A DNA stretch of 64,000 nucleotides from Arion vulgaris (GCA_020796225.1 CM036754.1:17312867-17376866); one strand, 5' to 3'. Numbered from the stretch's first letter, positions 1 to 10,479 are shown. Translations and numbers: made by a program. Notes: generated from the sequence alone by a model not told the origin.

Positions 1-104
1 ATGACATATTATTTTTCATAGACATGACATTATTTTTCATAGACATGACATATTATTTTTCATAGACATGACATATTATTTTTCATAGACATGACATATT
101 ATTG
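1..104. repeat. Tandem repeat, ~23-bp unit, ~4.5 copies
   Basis: Units of the form atgacatattatttttcata plus gac follow each other from the window edge. One copy lacks two bases. The array is probably cut by the window start. Confidence 0.9.
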
Positions 105-117
105 TTGAAAATGAAAA

Positions 118-358
118 TGATGGCATATCCTTTACAGACTTCACCATCAACTACAGAAAACGAGTCATCTATTTTCTAGACACCACTTATACTTTCTGTA
201 GTTTGTCATTGTTTTCTGAACGGTGATGTCTTTTTTTTACACTTCGTAAAAATTCACGCGAACAAATTTACTTCCAAAATGCCGGCCGCTGAGTTTGAAC
301 TATGTACGCTTGGCTGTGATCGAACTCAATACCGCTTAAGCTACAGACGCCCACTACA
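118..358 (-). mobile_element. tRNA-derived SINE, family D, copy 1
   Basis: On the minus strand the element begins with a tRNA-like head: A-box-like tagcttaagcggta and B-box-like agttcaaactc. A body follows that contains the conserved stretch aaaatagatgactcg and ends in ggatatgcca. The same body recurs at 20.2, 23.8, 31.0, 58.3, 59.2 and 60.0 kb in both orientations, as expected of a dispersed SINE. Confidence 0.7.
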
Positions 359-1032
359 GACACATGATTGTTAGCCAGAATAAGCTCAGATTGATGTATG
401 ATATTCTTAAAAGATTAAATGATTGATGGTCAGGGTATATTCAGATTCATATCCTTAGAGACCAGATGATTGATAGTCAGGAAAGATTTCAATTTGTGCT
501 TACGTTATTTTCAGTTTACTAACACTCTATAGAAGCACACAAAAATCATGTGTATACGCCCCTGTTTTATTTTAGAATATATTTTAAATGGAGTGGGCTG
601 TAACATAATTTTTTCAAAATTGTATTTAAAGAACAAGCCCACTATTTTGTGTATAAAAATGTGCATAACTGAAGGCTCTTATATACAGGGTCGTTCCTGG
701 CTATGATACAGGAGACGACCGCATCAGACGGCGCTCTAAGGGGCGGCATATACAGCAAAATCAAAATTACAATTGAAGGTTATTTTAAGGAAAAACATTT
801 AAGGGGCGGCATTTCAAAGACTTGCATCATGCTGTGAAAATATACAGCACGAGCCTGCTTCTATATAACTTCATTTGTTGTATACTACAAAGATTTATAT
901 ATGGTTAGTAGTAATTGAATCTGGTAAATGATTTGATTGTTTTTAGTGTTACATTTCGTTAAATATCTTGTCGGAAAATTGGTACTATTAGAATGGTTAG
1001 TCATGTGACTTGTCGTACTATATGAGTTAAAA
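359..1032. other. Non-coding AT-rich stretch, no recognised feature
   Basis: No convincing ORF or repeat family was found. Two small internal echoes are visible: gatgattgatagtcagg-type words near 420 and 465, and aggggcggcat near 738 and 802. Confidence 0.5.
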
Positions 1033-1290
1033 CGCCCTGAATGAGTTACCGGGGCCCAAATTTGGGGTGTAAGGAATAGAACCACCGTTACCTGCCACAC
1101 ATGCCGTAAGAGGCGACTAAGGAGGTTTGGCTGAAATCGGATGCACATGTCCTAAACACGTAAAAGTCTATGCGTTTAGCGGCCGACCAAACCAATGTGC
1201 AACGTTAACGCGTTATTGGCAAAGATCAAACATATCACAAAGAGTGATTAACATTGGTCGTAAAGAACGAAAGCAAAGAAGAAGAAGAAG
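1033..1290 (+). mobile_element. SINE-like element, family B, copy 1, (GAA)n tail
   Basis: The element starts near gagttaccggggcccaaa, carries the core cgtaagaggcgactaa, and ends in gaacgaaagcaaagaagaag. Matching copies occur at 42.5 (minus), 47.8 (minus, truncated), 52.8 (minus, degenerate) and 53.2 kb (plus). No clear tRNA head is visible. The 3' end resembles the 3' ends of LINE tails in this window, so LINE-assisted mobilisation is inferred. Confidence 0.65.
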
Positions 1291-1770
1291 ATGAGTTAAA
1301 TAACTAATAAATTAAACTTTTTCTAATGTTTCTAAAACTATATTTCAGATTTACAGAATCATGAAGAGACAATCATTAAAGTGTGTAATTTAACTGGAAT
1401 GGTTTCAGGATTACCCTTATCCTGCAAATGCTTCCATTAAAGTGTTCCTTTTGGAATTGTCATAAATGCAAACTGTCTTTATAAAACATGTGTCTGACAT
1501 ACAGTCTGATGAAAAGTAACAGTATATAAAGCTATGATGACGAGACAAAGCTGTCAATGCCTCCAAGACATTCTGATATAACTACATAAAAAGGTCGATC
1601 TTAGGTTGAACGGGTGGACGTTGTCTTAAAGAAGTTTTTTTTTACACCACAAAATAAAGTTGAAGCTGAAGTGAATAGCTGTGTGGGTTAACCAGTTTGT
1701 CACCTGTCAATCAAGAAAATCAAACTACAAGTGACGGTGACCTGTACTGGTTTTACTTGACAACTTCAGC
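1291..1770. other. 5' flank / possible 5' UTR of the Stum-like gene
   Basis: No TATA or initiator can be assigned with confidence. An in-frame TGA at 1738-1740 precedes the ATG at 1771. A possible 3' splice site (acttgacaacttcag) ends just before the ATG, so a 5' UTR intron is possible. A stretch at about 1574-1660 recurs in diverged form at about 54.13-54.22 kb. Confidence 0.4.
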
Positions 1771-2011
1771 ATGCAGGTTGTTTACAGTGGGGGATCAACC
1801 CCAACTCCATCGCCTCGTATACAGCGTAAGGAGGGTTATCGTCGACCTCTAATGCGTGGATACATGACTCATGTCAACCCACAAGTATTTGCACAAAGGT
1901 CCCGTCAGAAGCTGACGGAAGGAGACATCACCTTAAGAGACTCGATACCTGCTATGAGTAAATCCACGGCAATCACTTGCCTGATCCTGAATATTATATT
2001 ACCTGGTTCAG
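1771..2011 (+). CDS. Stum-like gene 1, coding exon 1
   Basis: Starts at the ATG at 1771; an in-frame TGA lies 33 nt upstream. It encodes residues 1-80 plus the first base of Gly81. The end carries the start of membrane segment 1 (TAITCLILNIILPGS). The donor at 2012 reads gtgagt. Residues 11-40 are rich in Pro, Arg and Tyr and probably cytoplasmic. Additional non-coding 5' exons are possible. Confidence 0.82.
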
Positions 2012-5000
2012 GTGAGTGACCCTCTGACATCTCACGCACCTTTCAATTGCCTTTCACTCGAAACATATAATGCTTCTATTCTTAAAAACTGATTGTTATT
2101 TTTCCTGTATGCATTTTTACTTATTGATTTACAGGATTCATATTTATTAAGATAAGCAGTGGCGGCTCGTGATCGTTTTTATTGGTGGGGCCAGACTCAA
2201 ATTTTCGGGAAAATCATGGCTTTGGGTTAGGTTATATTTTAATTTATTAAATAATAAATACACGTTACACATTATTTTTGGTGGGACCCGGCCCCTCTGG
2301 CCCTTAATGACGAGCCGCCACTGAAGATAAGCTTATTGTACTCAAGCAACTACTTTTGGAGATCACATAAATATAACCAACTAACACATTGATAGATAGC
2401 GTCGAGTTAACGAAACAAATACACCACCCACTTACAACATCATTCGCCCGTGTGGTGTCGGGGCCTGCAATGGAAGAAAAGAATAGAACCACTGCAACCT
2501 CCAAGGCATATCGTAAGAGTCGACTGATGTAGAACCTAGGGAAGCTACCCTAGTAAATAAAAAGAATCGCAAAAATCAGAAGTGCTGGCCTATTTGTAGG
2601 AGCATAACTAACACAACGTACAATCGCTATTATGCACAGATCACATAGAAATGACACCGAGTAGCTAGCAAGTGGTTGATATGGAGCGCTCTATGAATAA
2701 GAAAACTTACAACATCACATTAATCAAACAAACCCTTTCATGGTCAAAGATACTCTATTGGAATAGACCAGGGGTCGGCAACCTTTTGTGACGGAAGAGC
2801 CAAAAGTTATAATTTACAAAATTTCTCAGTTTTTAAAGAGCCACTAAAATTGTTGTTTCAACGTGGCGTTGCAACCAGCTGCGCAGCTACATTTCGACAG
2901 TGCTTTAATTTGACTACCGGCAATGTATTTATTATAGGGACGCTTGATCCTCTCTCCTTCCTAGATTCATGGTTTTTATCCTGTTTGCAATATTTCTTTG
3001 AGTTTTGAAAATAAAATAATATAATAATTATTTTTTGCGCATGGAACTGGAAGGCCGCAATTTGACATCGAAAGAGACGCACCTTGACATCGAAAGAGCG
3101 CATGCGGCTCGCGAGCCGTAGGTTGCCGACCCCTGGAATAGACCATGAAATGACACATAATGACACATACATAAAACGAAAGACACTGAAAATGACACAT
3201 ACCTAAAAACGAAAGACGCTGAAAAAATGACACATAACATAAAACGAAAGACACTGAAAATGACACATACCTAAAACGAAAGACACTGAAAATGACACAT
3301 ACCTAAAACGAAAGACACTGAAAATGACACATACATAAAACGAAAGACACTGAAAATGACACATAAATAAAACGAAAGACACTGAAAATGACACATACAT
3401 AAAACGAAAGACACTGAAAATGACACATAAATAAAACGAAAGACACTGAAAATGACACATATCTAAAACGAAAGACACTGAAAATAGCAGACACATATAA
3501 TGAAAAATTATGACTTCTATTTCCAAGGTACCCTGACAGCTGGTCTGTCTGTTCTGTGTTGCTCACATGTCCGTCCAAAGGACGGCTCAAAGTTTCATTG
3601 CATATTGCTCAACGCAGGTGTAGCTCTCCTCCAGTTCATGCTAACCTTCCTGTTCCTCTTAGGATGGATATGGAGCATCATGTGGGGAGTAACATTCGTA
3701 ACTATGTCCAGTAAGTATGATACAATCCTCAACTTTCGTAATTGTGTCCAGTAAGTATGATACAATCCTCAACTTTCGGTACTATGTCCAGTAAGTATGA
3801 TACAATCCTCAACTTTCGGTACTATGTCCAGTAAGTATGATACAATCCTCAACTTTCGTAATTATGTCCAGTAAGTATGATGCAATCCTCAACTTTCGGT
3901 ACTATGTCCAGTAAGTATGATACAATTCTCAACTGTCGACATTTATGTAAGAAACGTATGCTACACAATGCTTGACGAACTATAGACTAGACTAATTGCT
4001 TGCTACATGTATTGTTTTATTGGAAATATCAAGTGAAAATACCATGTTCGACATTGTAATGTTTAGTTGGACTTTGTACTGTATAGTTGAACTTGGTAAT
4101 GTATTGTTGGACATTGTAATGTTTAGTTGGACATTGTAATGTACTGTGGACTTAGTGATGTTTCGTTGAACATGATGATGATCACTGAATTTAACGATGT
4201 CCATTTCAACGTAGTGATGTCCAGTGGTGTTGTTGATATATACTACTTTCGCTAGTTTGGATGTGCTGATGTACATATAAGCGACATGATGCACACATGA
4301 TTGTGTCGATTGGTTATTGGTTATTGGTTACTAAACTGACGTTATTCACCGGCAAACCCATAGGTGCTCAGTCTCCCCAACAGATATCGAAGAGTATGCA
4401 TACTGATGGTTCCTGTGGCTCGCTGATTAAACACACCTCTCACTCTGCCTCTCAGGCATCCAGTTCGACTTGAACAAAGGGTAATTCCAAACTGCTTAAA
4501 TCGCTTGATCGATTCAACATCGATTTTAGTGTCCTCATCCAACAGAGAGTCTCGAAGAGACCGAAGAATATCCCCTTATCCATCTTCAACTCCCCAACAA
4601 TCGATGCTGTTGATGCAAGCCTGTCCGCTCTCTCATTACCGTAAACACCGCATGCCCAGGACAGTATATCCACGTAAGCCGCTGGAGGTTAGAAACTTCT
4701 ATAGACGACATCCACTCATACTGAAACCGCCTTCTGGATCTGTAAGCATCGACTGAGAGTCAGATACAACAACTGCCCCAGTAAATGAGTCCCAGAAATC
4801 CAATGGAGGGCAGCAGTAACGGCCTCAACCTCCATACTAGAAGTAGTTGTCCTGTATGCCCCACTTCGCTCTGCAACAACCCTACCATGCGCATTAGCCA
4901 AGAAACCCCAGCGGATTTCTCACCACGTTGAACCGACCCATCGTATATACAACAACATCATCATCCCTTGCATTATCTTCATCAGCTGCTTAACTTCGAG

Positions 5001-8000
5001 ATCAGCCTTCATGTTGCCTCAATCTCTACATTCTCTTCCAAGAGTAATGATAACGTTGAGATAGTTCATCATGCTTCCATCTGTTGGGATCCATTCTTCC
5101 CTTTGTAGAGACGCAACCGTAGTCACCTGGCCAATCGTTCTTTCAGCCTGGGCCATCCACGACATGCCACGCTTGATTCTCGTGACCTTAACATCATTAG
5201 TGTTCCTGTGAAGTGGATGTCTCTTATCCACAGTAACCCGCATATATGCCTTGGTTTGACGATTGCATGACAGGAGCGAGTGACAGAAGGCCAAGCGTAT
5301 ATCTCATCTTCACAATGGGGGTATCTCTAGTGCAGCCCAGAACTATACGCATACCTTCATTCTGAAGCCGTTCAAGTCGTTCACATTGTGATCTTGATAT
5401 CGTAAGAATTCCGAGTCCGTAATCTACCACTGACATTACCAGTCGATCGAACAAAGGGCAAGTAGTCTCTGCTCAAGATGTGCGGCCACCATAACTTTGA
5501 GAGCCGCAAGACCACGCTTGCACCGTTGTATCGTCTGTTCAATATGGTGTTTGAAAGATAGACTACGATCAAAGGTTATTCCAAGATAGCGAAGCCTGTC
5601 TCTGCCTTCGATGGTAGTTCATCAAAGATTACACAGGGTAGGTCAGCCTTGACGATGTGATTATTCCACGAGCACCATAACATACACGCTTTTTCAGGAT
5701 TGACCTGAGAGCGAGACTCTCTACACCAACCGAGATGGTATGCAATGTTTTCTGAATGTCGTCAACCATCTCTCGTCTATCTGACCCAGTCCTATATTAA
5801 GATATCATCTGCAAATGTCAATGTCCGACCCAATCCGGTTGGCTGAATTTAGCTACATTTGCTGTGTAAATATTAAACAACACGGGTGATAGAGGAGAAC
5901 CCTGGGGCAATCCCGGGCATATACGAGCAGGATCCGATGTCCATGTTCTAAACGGAGGCAACGGTTCTTCCATTAAAGAAGCAGCTATCCAGTTTACCAG
6001 CCAAGGATTAACTTTACATTTAATCAAAGAGCGCACCATTATTGAATAATTCACCTTGTTATAAGCATCTCCAAGTCGATGGCCACAGCAACAGTCTCTT
6101 GCTTGGATTGAAGCTTCATAAACATCATATGCAAACGTGCCAGCATTGTACCATGTCCCTTCATTGGCCGGTAGCTACCAAAGTGTCAGGAGAATGTGTC
6201 ATTCTCCAGTGACACATTACCTTCTGGCCACTATCTTCTCTAGTAATTTGCCATATACATTTTGTAAGGTGAGTATGCGGTAGCTGCTGAGCAGTTTAGG
6301 ATCCTTCCCATGTTTGTGGAGCGGTCGTAAATAACTATGAAGCCAATCCTCGGTACCACAGCATTCTGTACACTTTTATTAAAATCCACCACAACTGCAT
6401 TAATAACAGTCTCGTCCAGCTGTTTGATGTGATGATATTTGACACCATCAGGCCCTGGAGCGGTGCTGTGGCTTGCCTTGAGTGCATTAACAACATCCTC
6501 CTTTGTTATTAAGTCAATGTAAGGTTCTCCAGAGCTAGTAATATCACGAAGAGCACTTATGATATTATGGCGGTCAGTTTTTCACCTTTTTCTGTCTGTT
6601 CCACGAAACGATGAAGGAACCCCTGCCCCTTCTCTGCATATGTTGTCAAGACGGATCCTGACGAGTCACGTAAAGTAGGAAAAGACTGGTGGTATTCCTC
6701 CGTTCATTTTGCTATAGAAACTGCCAGAATTGATATAGAGACTTTTCGCCACAGACTTGCGTTATGAAAGTCTCCCATAACCCACTCTTTGCCTCACTAG
6801 CCAATACTTTGAAATCCCAGTGGCTTTGTGGCGAATAGCAGACTTTTCAGCCACATCACACATATTTCTAGGTCGCTTCTTCTGTGCTCTGCCATGACTT
6901 TGTAGCAGCCTCTTTTTCCAGCCATGCTTTTTCAACATTTTCATTCCACCAAGGTGGTTGCAGGAAAGGAGTCCTAGCAGTCTTCTTCTGGCAGTCTGTC
7001 GCAGTATACGTAATGGGTTTTCGTGATCAGAGTGGCATGGCGTGTACTGAAAGACAGATTTGGGTCTTCTGTGTCGCAAATTATTGGCCTTATTAAGAAG
7101 AACAACGCAGGGAGATGATCACTATCTTGAGCCCCAAGAACATTCCATCGAGCAAAAGTAGCATCAGTTGTGGAGATCAGTGCCAGATCAATGACACCAT
7201 CAGTGTCTTCAGGTCTAGAAGCCAACCGAGTTGGGCGGCCGTCATTCAATATCGTCAAGTCAGAGTTTAGTAGAGCAGAACTCAAAGCGATGCCCTGTCT
7301 ATTCTCGGTAAGCGTTGCCCACCTCCTTTGATCGTGCATTGAAACTCCTGCTATGAGAAACTTTGTGCGTGGTACATCTGAGAGTTTCTCAAGGAAATCC
7401 CAGTTATCTTCAATATGGAGTTTGTCCACATGGGCGTATACATTATAGATTCGCCATACCTGATCACGAATTGTTAATTGAATTCTTGTAATTCCACACC
7501 CTCTGGTAAGAGTCAGGCGTGTCAAGGCAGTTGGGGAAGGCCATGTTTCAATAGATAGCTCCTGACCTCGTCCTACTCCGGGTTCACTGGGAGTGAAATA
7601 ACATTTGAATCCTGGACACGCAAGGGCTTTATCCTGCTGCAAGTTGGTTTCCTGAATCATGAATATGTCAAAGTCATAGACTAGCTTCTGTAGAATTGGT
7701 CCTCTCTGTTTGTACTTTCGACAATTCCAGTAGCCAATGCGTAGGTATTTCAGAGCAAGTCGGTCTGTCTTTCTTCTAAACCGTCTCTGTCCAGCTGTCT
7801 CTTACGTCCATTCCTCTTCTCTCCTCTACCTCTTCTTTTGTATGCATATTTTCTTGTCTGATCTGCTGAGGACTAGTCAACGGTGCACGAACCCTAGCAC
7901 CGGCTGACTCATTACATATAATACAATTAGACAGAAATCAAACCTGAAAACAAAGAGCATGTAACATTATAATTGGTGAAAACGTATAAATCACAAAATA

Positions 8001-10399
8001 ATTTTGTGATTGTGTCGATATCTATATCAATGTGGCACTATCATTTCTGACGGTGATAACATTGTGAATGTGAGAATATCAATTGGAATGAGTCATTGTT
8101 GATTTCAAACAAAAACAACGCATTTTGTTCGTCATTGTTTCTAAAGTTTATCTGATTTATTCTTGATTGTTTCTAAAGTTTATCTAATTTATTTTTCATT
8201 ATTTCTAAAGTTTATCTAATTTATTTTTCATTATTTCTAAAGTTTATTTGATTTATTCTTGATTGTTTCTAAAGTTTATCTGATTTATTCTTGATTGTTT
8301 CTAAAGTTTATCTAATTTATTCTTCATTATTTCTAAAGTTTATCTGATTTATTCTTGATTGTTTCTAAAGTTTGTCTGATTTATTCTTCACTTTCTGTGT
8401 AGTTTTAATGCGGCATTCTGTACTTCCTATTTTATACTTTGTTTTTTAATGCAGAATGGGCAACTTCTTATCAAGCAATCTTTTATCAAAGTGGCAGATT
8501 TTCCTATTGACTTTCCATCTTTAACTCAAATTGTAATTAATCATATTATATATATATATTTATTTCTATCGTTAAACGTTACATACGACTCTCAAGTTAT
8601 TTCCATACCACTTGCCCTGACAACTCGCTCAATCTCTCCCATGGAATTGGGTCCGAATTGTCTTGCCTTTCTCAGCAAAGTTCATTTCAGGGTTTCCTAG
8701 GGAGTCCTCTGTATCTTGAACCGTTGCATCCTACTTTAATGCCTGTTTTGTTACTATTTTATCGATTTATCATATTGATCTTTTTGTAGAATGGCAAACT
8801 TCTAAAACATTCCTTTGCCACTATGACAGATTTTCTTGAGAATATTCATTTGAAGATGTGACACATTTTTTGTATAATGTTTTCAAACATTCCTGTGCTC
8901 ATGTGACAGAGGTTATTGTAGAATAACCAACATTTTCTCAAACATTCATGAGCTCATGTGACAGAGTTTATTGTAGAATAACCAACATTTTCTCACACAT
9001 TCATGTAGTCATGTGACAGAGGTTATTGTAGAATAACCAACATTTTCTCAAACATTCATGAGCTCATGTGACAGAGTTTATTGTAGAATGATCAACATTT
9101 TCTCAAACATTCATGTAGTCATGTGCCAGAGTTTATTGTAGAATAACCAACATTTTCTCAAACATTCATGAGCTCATGTGACAGAGTTTATTGTAGAATG
9201 ATCAACATTTTCTCAAACATTCATTCGTTATTGCGAAATGTTTTCTTAAAGTTTGTATAGCATCTTCTTGTAGACGTTTCATAATTGCTTTCCTCATCTC
9301 ATCCGTTTTTTTTAGATCTATGTGTGTATGTGTGCTTGTGTATGTGTTGTTGTGTGTTTCTAGTGTGTCCCTGTCACATTTGTTATAAAGATCAAGATCC
9401 TTTATAAGTAAAACAAAACAGATGAGACTGCAGTAAAACTATTTGATTGGCAAAACACGTAATCACAAAGTACTGTAGTTTTACAAATTACAAAAACAAT
9501 GATAAAATACAGATTAGAAACGTTTGTTTTGGTCGACCATTGGTTTTTTAAATTTGTCACTCCTGTTGTTCGTTTGCTTGATAAAGGCCTTTTGGTCGAA
9601 ACGTTGCTGTATTTTGTCATTGCTTTGTAATTTGTAAAACTACAGTACTTTGTGATTATGTGTTTTGCTAAGTAAAACAAACGTACTTATAAAAAGCGCT
9701 AAGTTATAACGAAATAAATAATAATGCACTAACTGTGTTATTTATTCTCTTGCAGATAAAATTGCATATCAGAAAAATTGTGAGGATGACAGCGAACAAG
9801 GCAAAGTTGTAGAACATCTGCAGAAGAAGATTTCACAAGCGGACAAAATAGTAAATAAAACTAGGAATAGTAATACAGCAGAGATTACTCACAATAAGAG
9901 TTGCGAGCATCACCATGATAGTCGTCACCAGGAACAATACCATCATTATCTAGAGCATTATCGACGTTACACTCTCAAAGAATCTTCTCAGACTTCTCAA
10001 AGTTACGATGTTGTCGACAGCATTCCTTCTAGCATCCATATTTCTAATAGACAGTGTGATAAGAAAAAGGACACCACCTGTGTTGATAGTCAGGTACCTG
10101 ACAGGTGTGTGACGGAACTAAATATTTTACCTGAACAGTCAATCACAGAATATCAGCATGCTCGTCACTCTGATACCTGTGTTATAGTCTCCGAATCTAC
10201 CTGTGACAAGGTGGGCAAGACATTTACAAGTTATACAAGCACTCTACTGTCTACATCGTTGGATAACGACATTTCCTCTCCCCAATTAAGAGATCTAAAT
10301 TTTAAGACATCTACAGAACCTGATACTACCACTCTCGTTGACGTCCCTGAACAAGAAGAAGAAACTAACAATACGCGAATTGCCTTATTAAAGTGTTAA
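1771..10399 (+). CDS. Stum/SPEC3-family two-pass membrane protein, three coding exons
   Basis: Spliced CDS: join of 1771-2011, 3528-3710 and 9756-10399, which is 1068 nt or 355 residues plus stop. Both introns are phase 1 with GT-AG ends, and the joined frame is open throughout. Seen: a basic, Ser/Pro-rich N-terminus (1-62); a hydrophobic segment at about 66-92 with the motif NIILPGSG; a short loop; a second hydrophobic segment at about 105-138 with GWIWSIMWGV; then a 214-residue polar tail. Known: this two-helix signature (N-x-x-x-PG, then GWxWSxxWG) defines the Stum/SPEC3 family. Drosophila Stum acts in mechanosensory neurons, and sea urchin SPEC3 is a ciliary ectoderm protein. Inferred: a neuronal or ciliary membrane role. 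Which subfamily it belongs to, and so its symbol, cannot be decided here. Intron 2 holds a LINE and several arrays. Confidence 0.82.
2157..2323 (+). mobile_element. hAT-type MITE, family E, copy 1
   Basis: A 167-bp element with imperfect terminal inverted repeats cagtggcggctcgt and acgagccgccactg, flanked by a perfect 8-bp duplication aagataag (2149-2156 and 2324-2331). Eight-bp duplications are typical of the hAT superfamily. It has no coding capacity and lies in intron 1 of the Stum-like gene. Four more copies are at 11.4, 28.1, 28.5 and 44.8 kb. Confidence 0.9.
2447..2706 (+). mobile_element. SINE-like element, family A, copy 1
   Basis: Runs from cccgtgtggtgtcgggg through a core close to cgtaagagtcgactgatg to gatatggagcgctc. 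Relatives lie at 18.4 and 19.4 kb (plus) and at 50.2, 51.9 and 57.0 kb (minus). Full copies end in gaagaagaag. The family shares the aagaggcgact core with family B. Confidence 0.65.
2769..3135 (+). mobile_element. hAT-type MITE with caggggtcggcaacc ends
   Basis: The termini caggggtcggcaacc and ggttgccgacccctg are perfect inverted repeats. The flanks carry a perfect 8-bp duplication gaatagac (2761-2768 and 3136-3143). The 367-bp interior has no ORF of note. This terminal sequence is common among animal hAT elements. It sits in intron 1 of the Stum-like gene. Confidence 0.9.
3146..3493. repeat. Tandem repeat, 32-bp unit, ~11 copies
   Basis: Each unit contains aatgacacatac and aaacgaaagacactg. 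The first copies are irregular and later copies nearly identical. The array ends about 35 bp before the acceptor of exon 2 of the Stum-like gene, and its start nearly touches the hAT MITE. Reverse-strand ORFs over it (about 70-107 codons) are periodic artefacts. Confidence 0.95.
3528..3710 (+). CDS. Stum-like gene 1, coding exon 2 (membrane core)
   Basis: The acceptor is tgacttctatttccaag, ending at 3527. The exon completes Gly81 and encodes residues 82-141 plus one base. It contains TLTAGLSVLCC, a Lys/Arg/Asp loop, and the second membrane helix ending GWIWSIMWGVTFVTMS. The donor gtaagt at 3711 is the first of six identical donors in a 40-bp tandem array. Only this first donor keeps the long exon-3 frame open. 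The exon lies between two tandem arrays. Confidence 0.85.
3701..3940 (+). repeat. 40-bp tandem array that repeats the exon 2/intron 2 junction, 6 copies
   Basis: The last 10 exonic bases and the first 30 intronic bases of the Stum-like gene form a unit repeated exactly every 40 bp. Every copy retains tgtccagtaagtat, a strong 5' splice site. Donors lie at 3711, 3751, 3791, 3831, 3871 and 3911. Copies differ by few substitutions, so the array is young. Confidence 0.95.
4030..4290. repeat. Degenerate ~20-bp repeats in intron 2
   Basis: Words such as ggacattgtaatgtttagtt recur four to six times with drift. A reverse-strand 100-codon ORF here reflects the periodicity and shows no domain. Confidence 0.6.
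4450..4950 (-). pseudogene. LINE RNase H domain, broken
   Basis: Minus-strand blocks YDGSVQRGEKSAG, SSMEVEAVTAALHW and GVYGNERADRLAS correspond to the DGS, ExE and NERAD landmarks of retroelement RNase H. Stops and frame changes separate them. Confidence 0.8.
5300..6560 (-). pseudogene. LINE reverse transcriptase domain, multiply frameshifted
   Basis: Recognisable pieces on the minus strand are STAPGPDGVKYHHIK (about 6470-6420), GLPQGSPLSPVLFNIY (about 5930-5880) and the catalytic FADD at 5815-5804. The FADD is in a different frame from the preceding block. Thumb and linker sequence continues to about 5000. No frame runs the full length. Confidence 0.85.
6974..7760 (-). pseudogene. LINE apurinic-type endonuclease domain, frameshifted
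   Basis: A 228-codon minus-strand frame (7660-6974) reads MIQETNL near its start, then IYNVYAHVD and, near residue 180, QDSDHLPALFFL. These match the E and SDH landmarks of LINE endonucleases. Upstream codons (about 7760-7660) encode a WNCRKYKQRGPILQKLV-like start of the same domain in another frame. The usual GDFN block is displaced by an indel near 7340. It is part of the LINE and non-functional. Confidence 0.82.
7921..8136. other. AT-rich intronic sequence, nothing recognised
   Basis: Intron 2 of the Stum-like gene. No ORF or known repeat was seen. Confidence 0.5.
8137..8392. repeat. Tandem repeat, 32-bp unit, ~8 copies
   Basis: Units contain gtttctaaagtttatctgat followed by ttattcttgatt. 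Single-base variation occurs between copies. The array is inside intron 2 of the Stum-like gene. Confidence 0.93.
8560..8715 (-). mobile_element. LINE 3' ORF tail, family J, minus strand
   Basis: The minus strand resembles the block TLLREAGIIGFSFMEEIERV seen intact at 24.9 kb, here frameshifted. It is homologous to the tails at 14.4, 24.8 and 51.2 kb. Confidence 0.6.
8890..9226. repeat. Tandem repeat, 55-bp unit, ~6 copies
   Basis: Each unit holds cattcatgagctcatgtgac and agaataaccaacattttctc. Two alternating variants (agctcatg and tagtcatg) suggest a two-unit expansion step. Confidence 0.93.
9450..9668. mobile_element. Family F inverted-repeat element with GGCC..GGTCGAAACG hairpin
   Basis: Arms 9450-9512 and 9607-9668 are near-perfect inverted repeats of about 62 bp, both containing aaagtactgtagttttac or its complement. 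The loop holds ttgataaaggccttttggtc followed by gaaacg (9578-9603). Single-arm relatives lie at 34.5, 35.1 and 59.7 kb. The tgataaagg...gtcgaaacg word resembles the terminal motif of Penelope-like elements, which often carry hammerhead ribozymes. That assignment is inference. Confidence 0.55.
9756..10399 (+). CDS. Stum-like gene 1, terminal coding exon (cytoplasmic tail)
   Basis: The acceptor tttattctcttgcag ends at 9755. The first two bases complete Asn142, and 214 residues follow to TAA at 10397-10399. The frame has no stop over 644 bp in 63%+ AT sequence, good evidence for coding. The tail is hydrophilic, with a His-rich patch (EHHHDSRHQEQYHHYLEHY, about residues 192-210), repeated Thr/Ser-Cys words such as DTCVIVSESTCDK, and an acidic end VPEQEEETNN. 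I recognise no domain; tails of this family are poorly conserved. No AATAAA is evident just downstream. Confidence 0.8.
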
Positions 10400-10479
10400 A
10401 TGTGTATACATAATGCAACAAAACAATATAATATATTTGAAAAAACGTTATCCACATGATTTCACGATATTGATTTATT

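Larger units (their letters stand above)
4309..7920 (-). mobile_element. I-clade-type LINE remnant (endonuclease, RT, RNase H), degenerate
   Basis: Read on the minus strand, the order is an endonuclease (about 7750-6980), a reverse transcriptase (about 6560-5300), RNase H (about 4950-4450) and a 3' end with aataacc repeats at 4309-4330. That order with a C-terminal RNase H is typical of I-clade non-LTR elements. The frame is broken by many indels and stops, and no ORF1 is visible, so it is 5'-truncated and dead. It lies in intron 2 of the Stum-like gene in opposite orientation. Related fragments are at 43.9 and 61.5-62.3 kb, also on the minus strand. Confidence 0.88.

Noticed and set aside
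3203..3590. Cys/Phe-rich minus-strand ORFs of ~95-107 codons
   Set aside because: A translation of the 32-bp tandem array; the residues repeat with the unit.
4992..5600. Several 60-90-codon minus-strand ORFs taken as separate genes
   Set aside because: They are frame fragments of the single degenerate LINE at 4309-7920.
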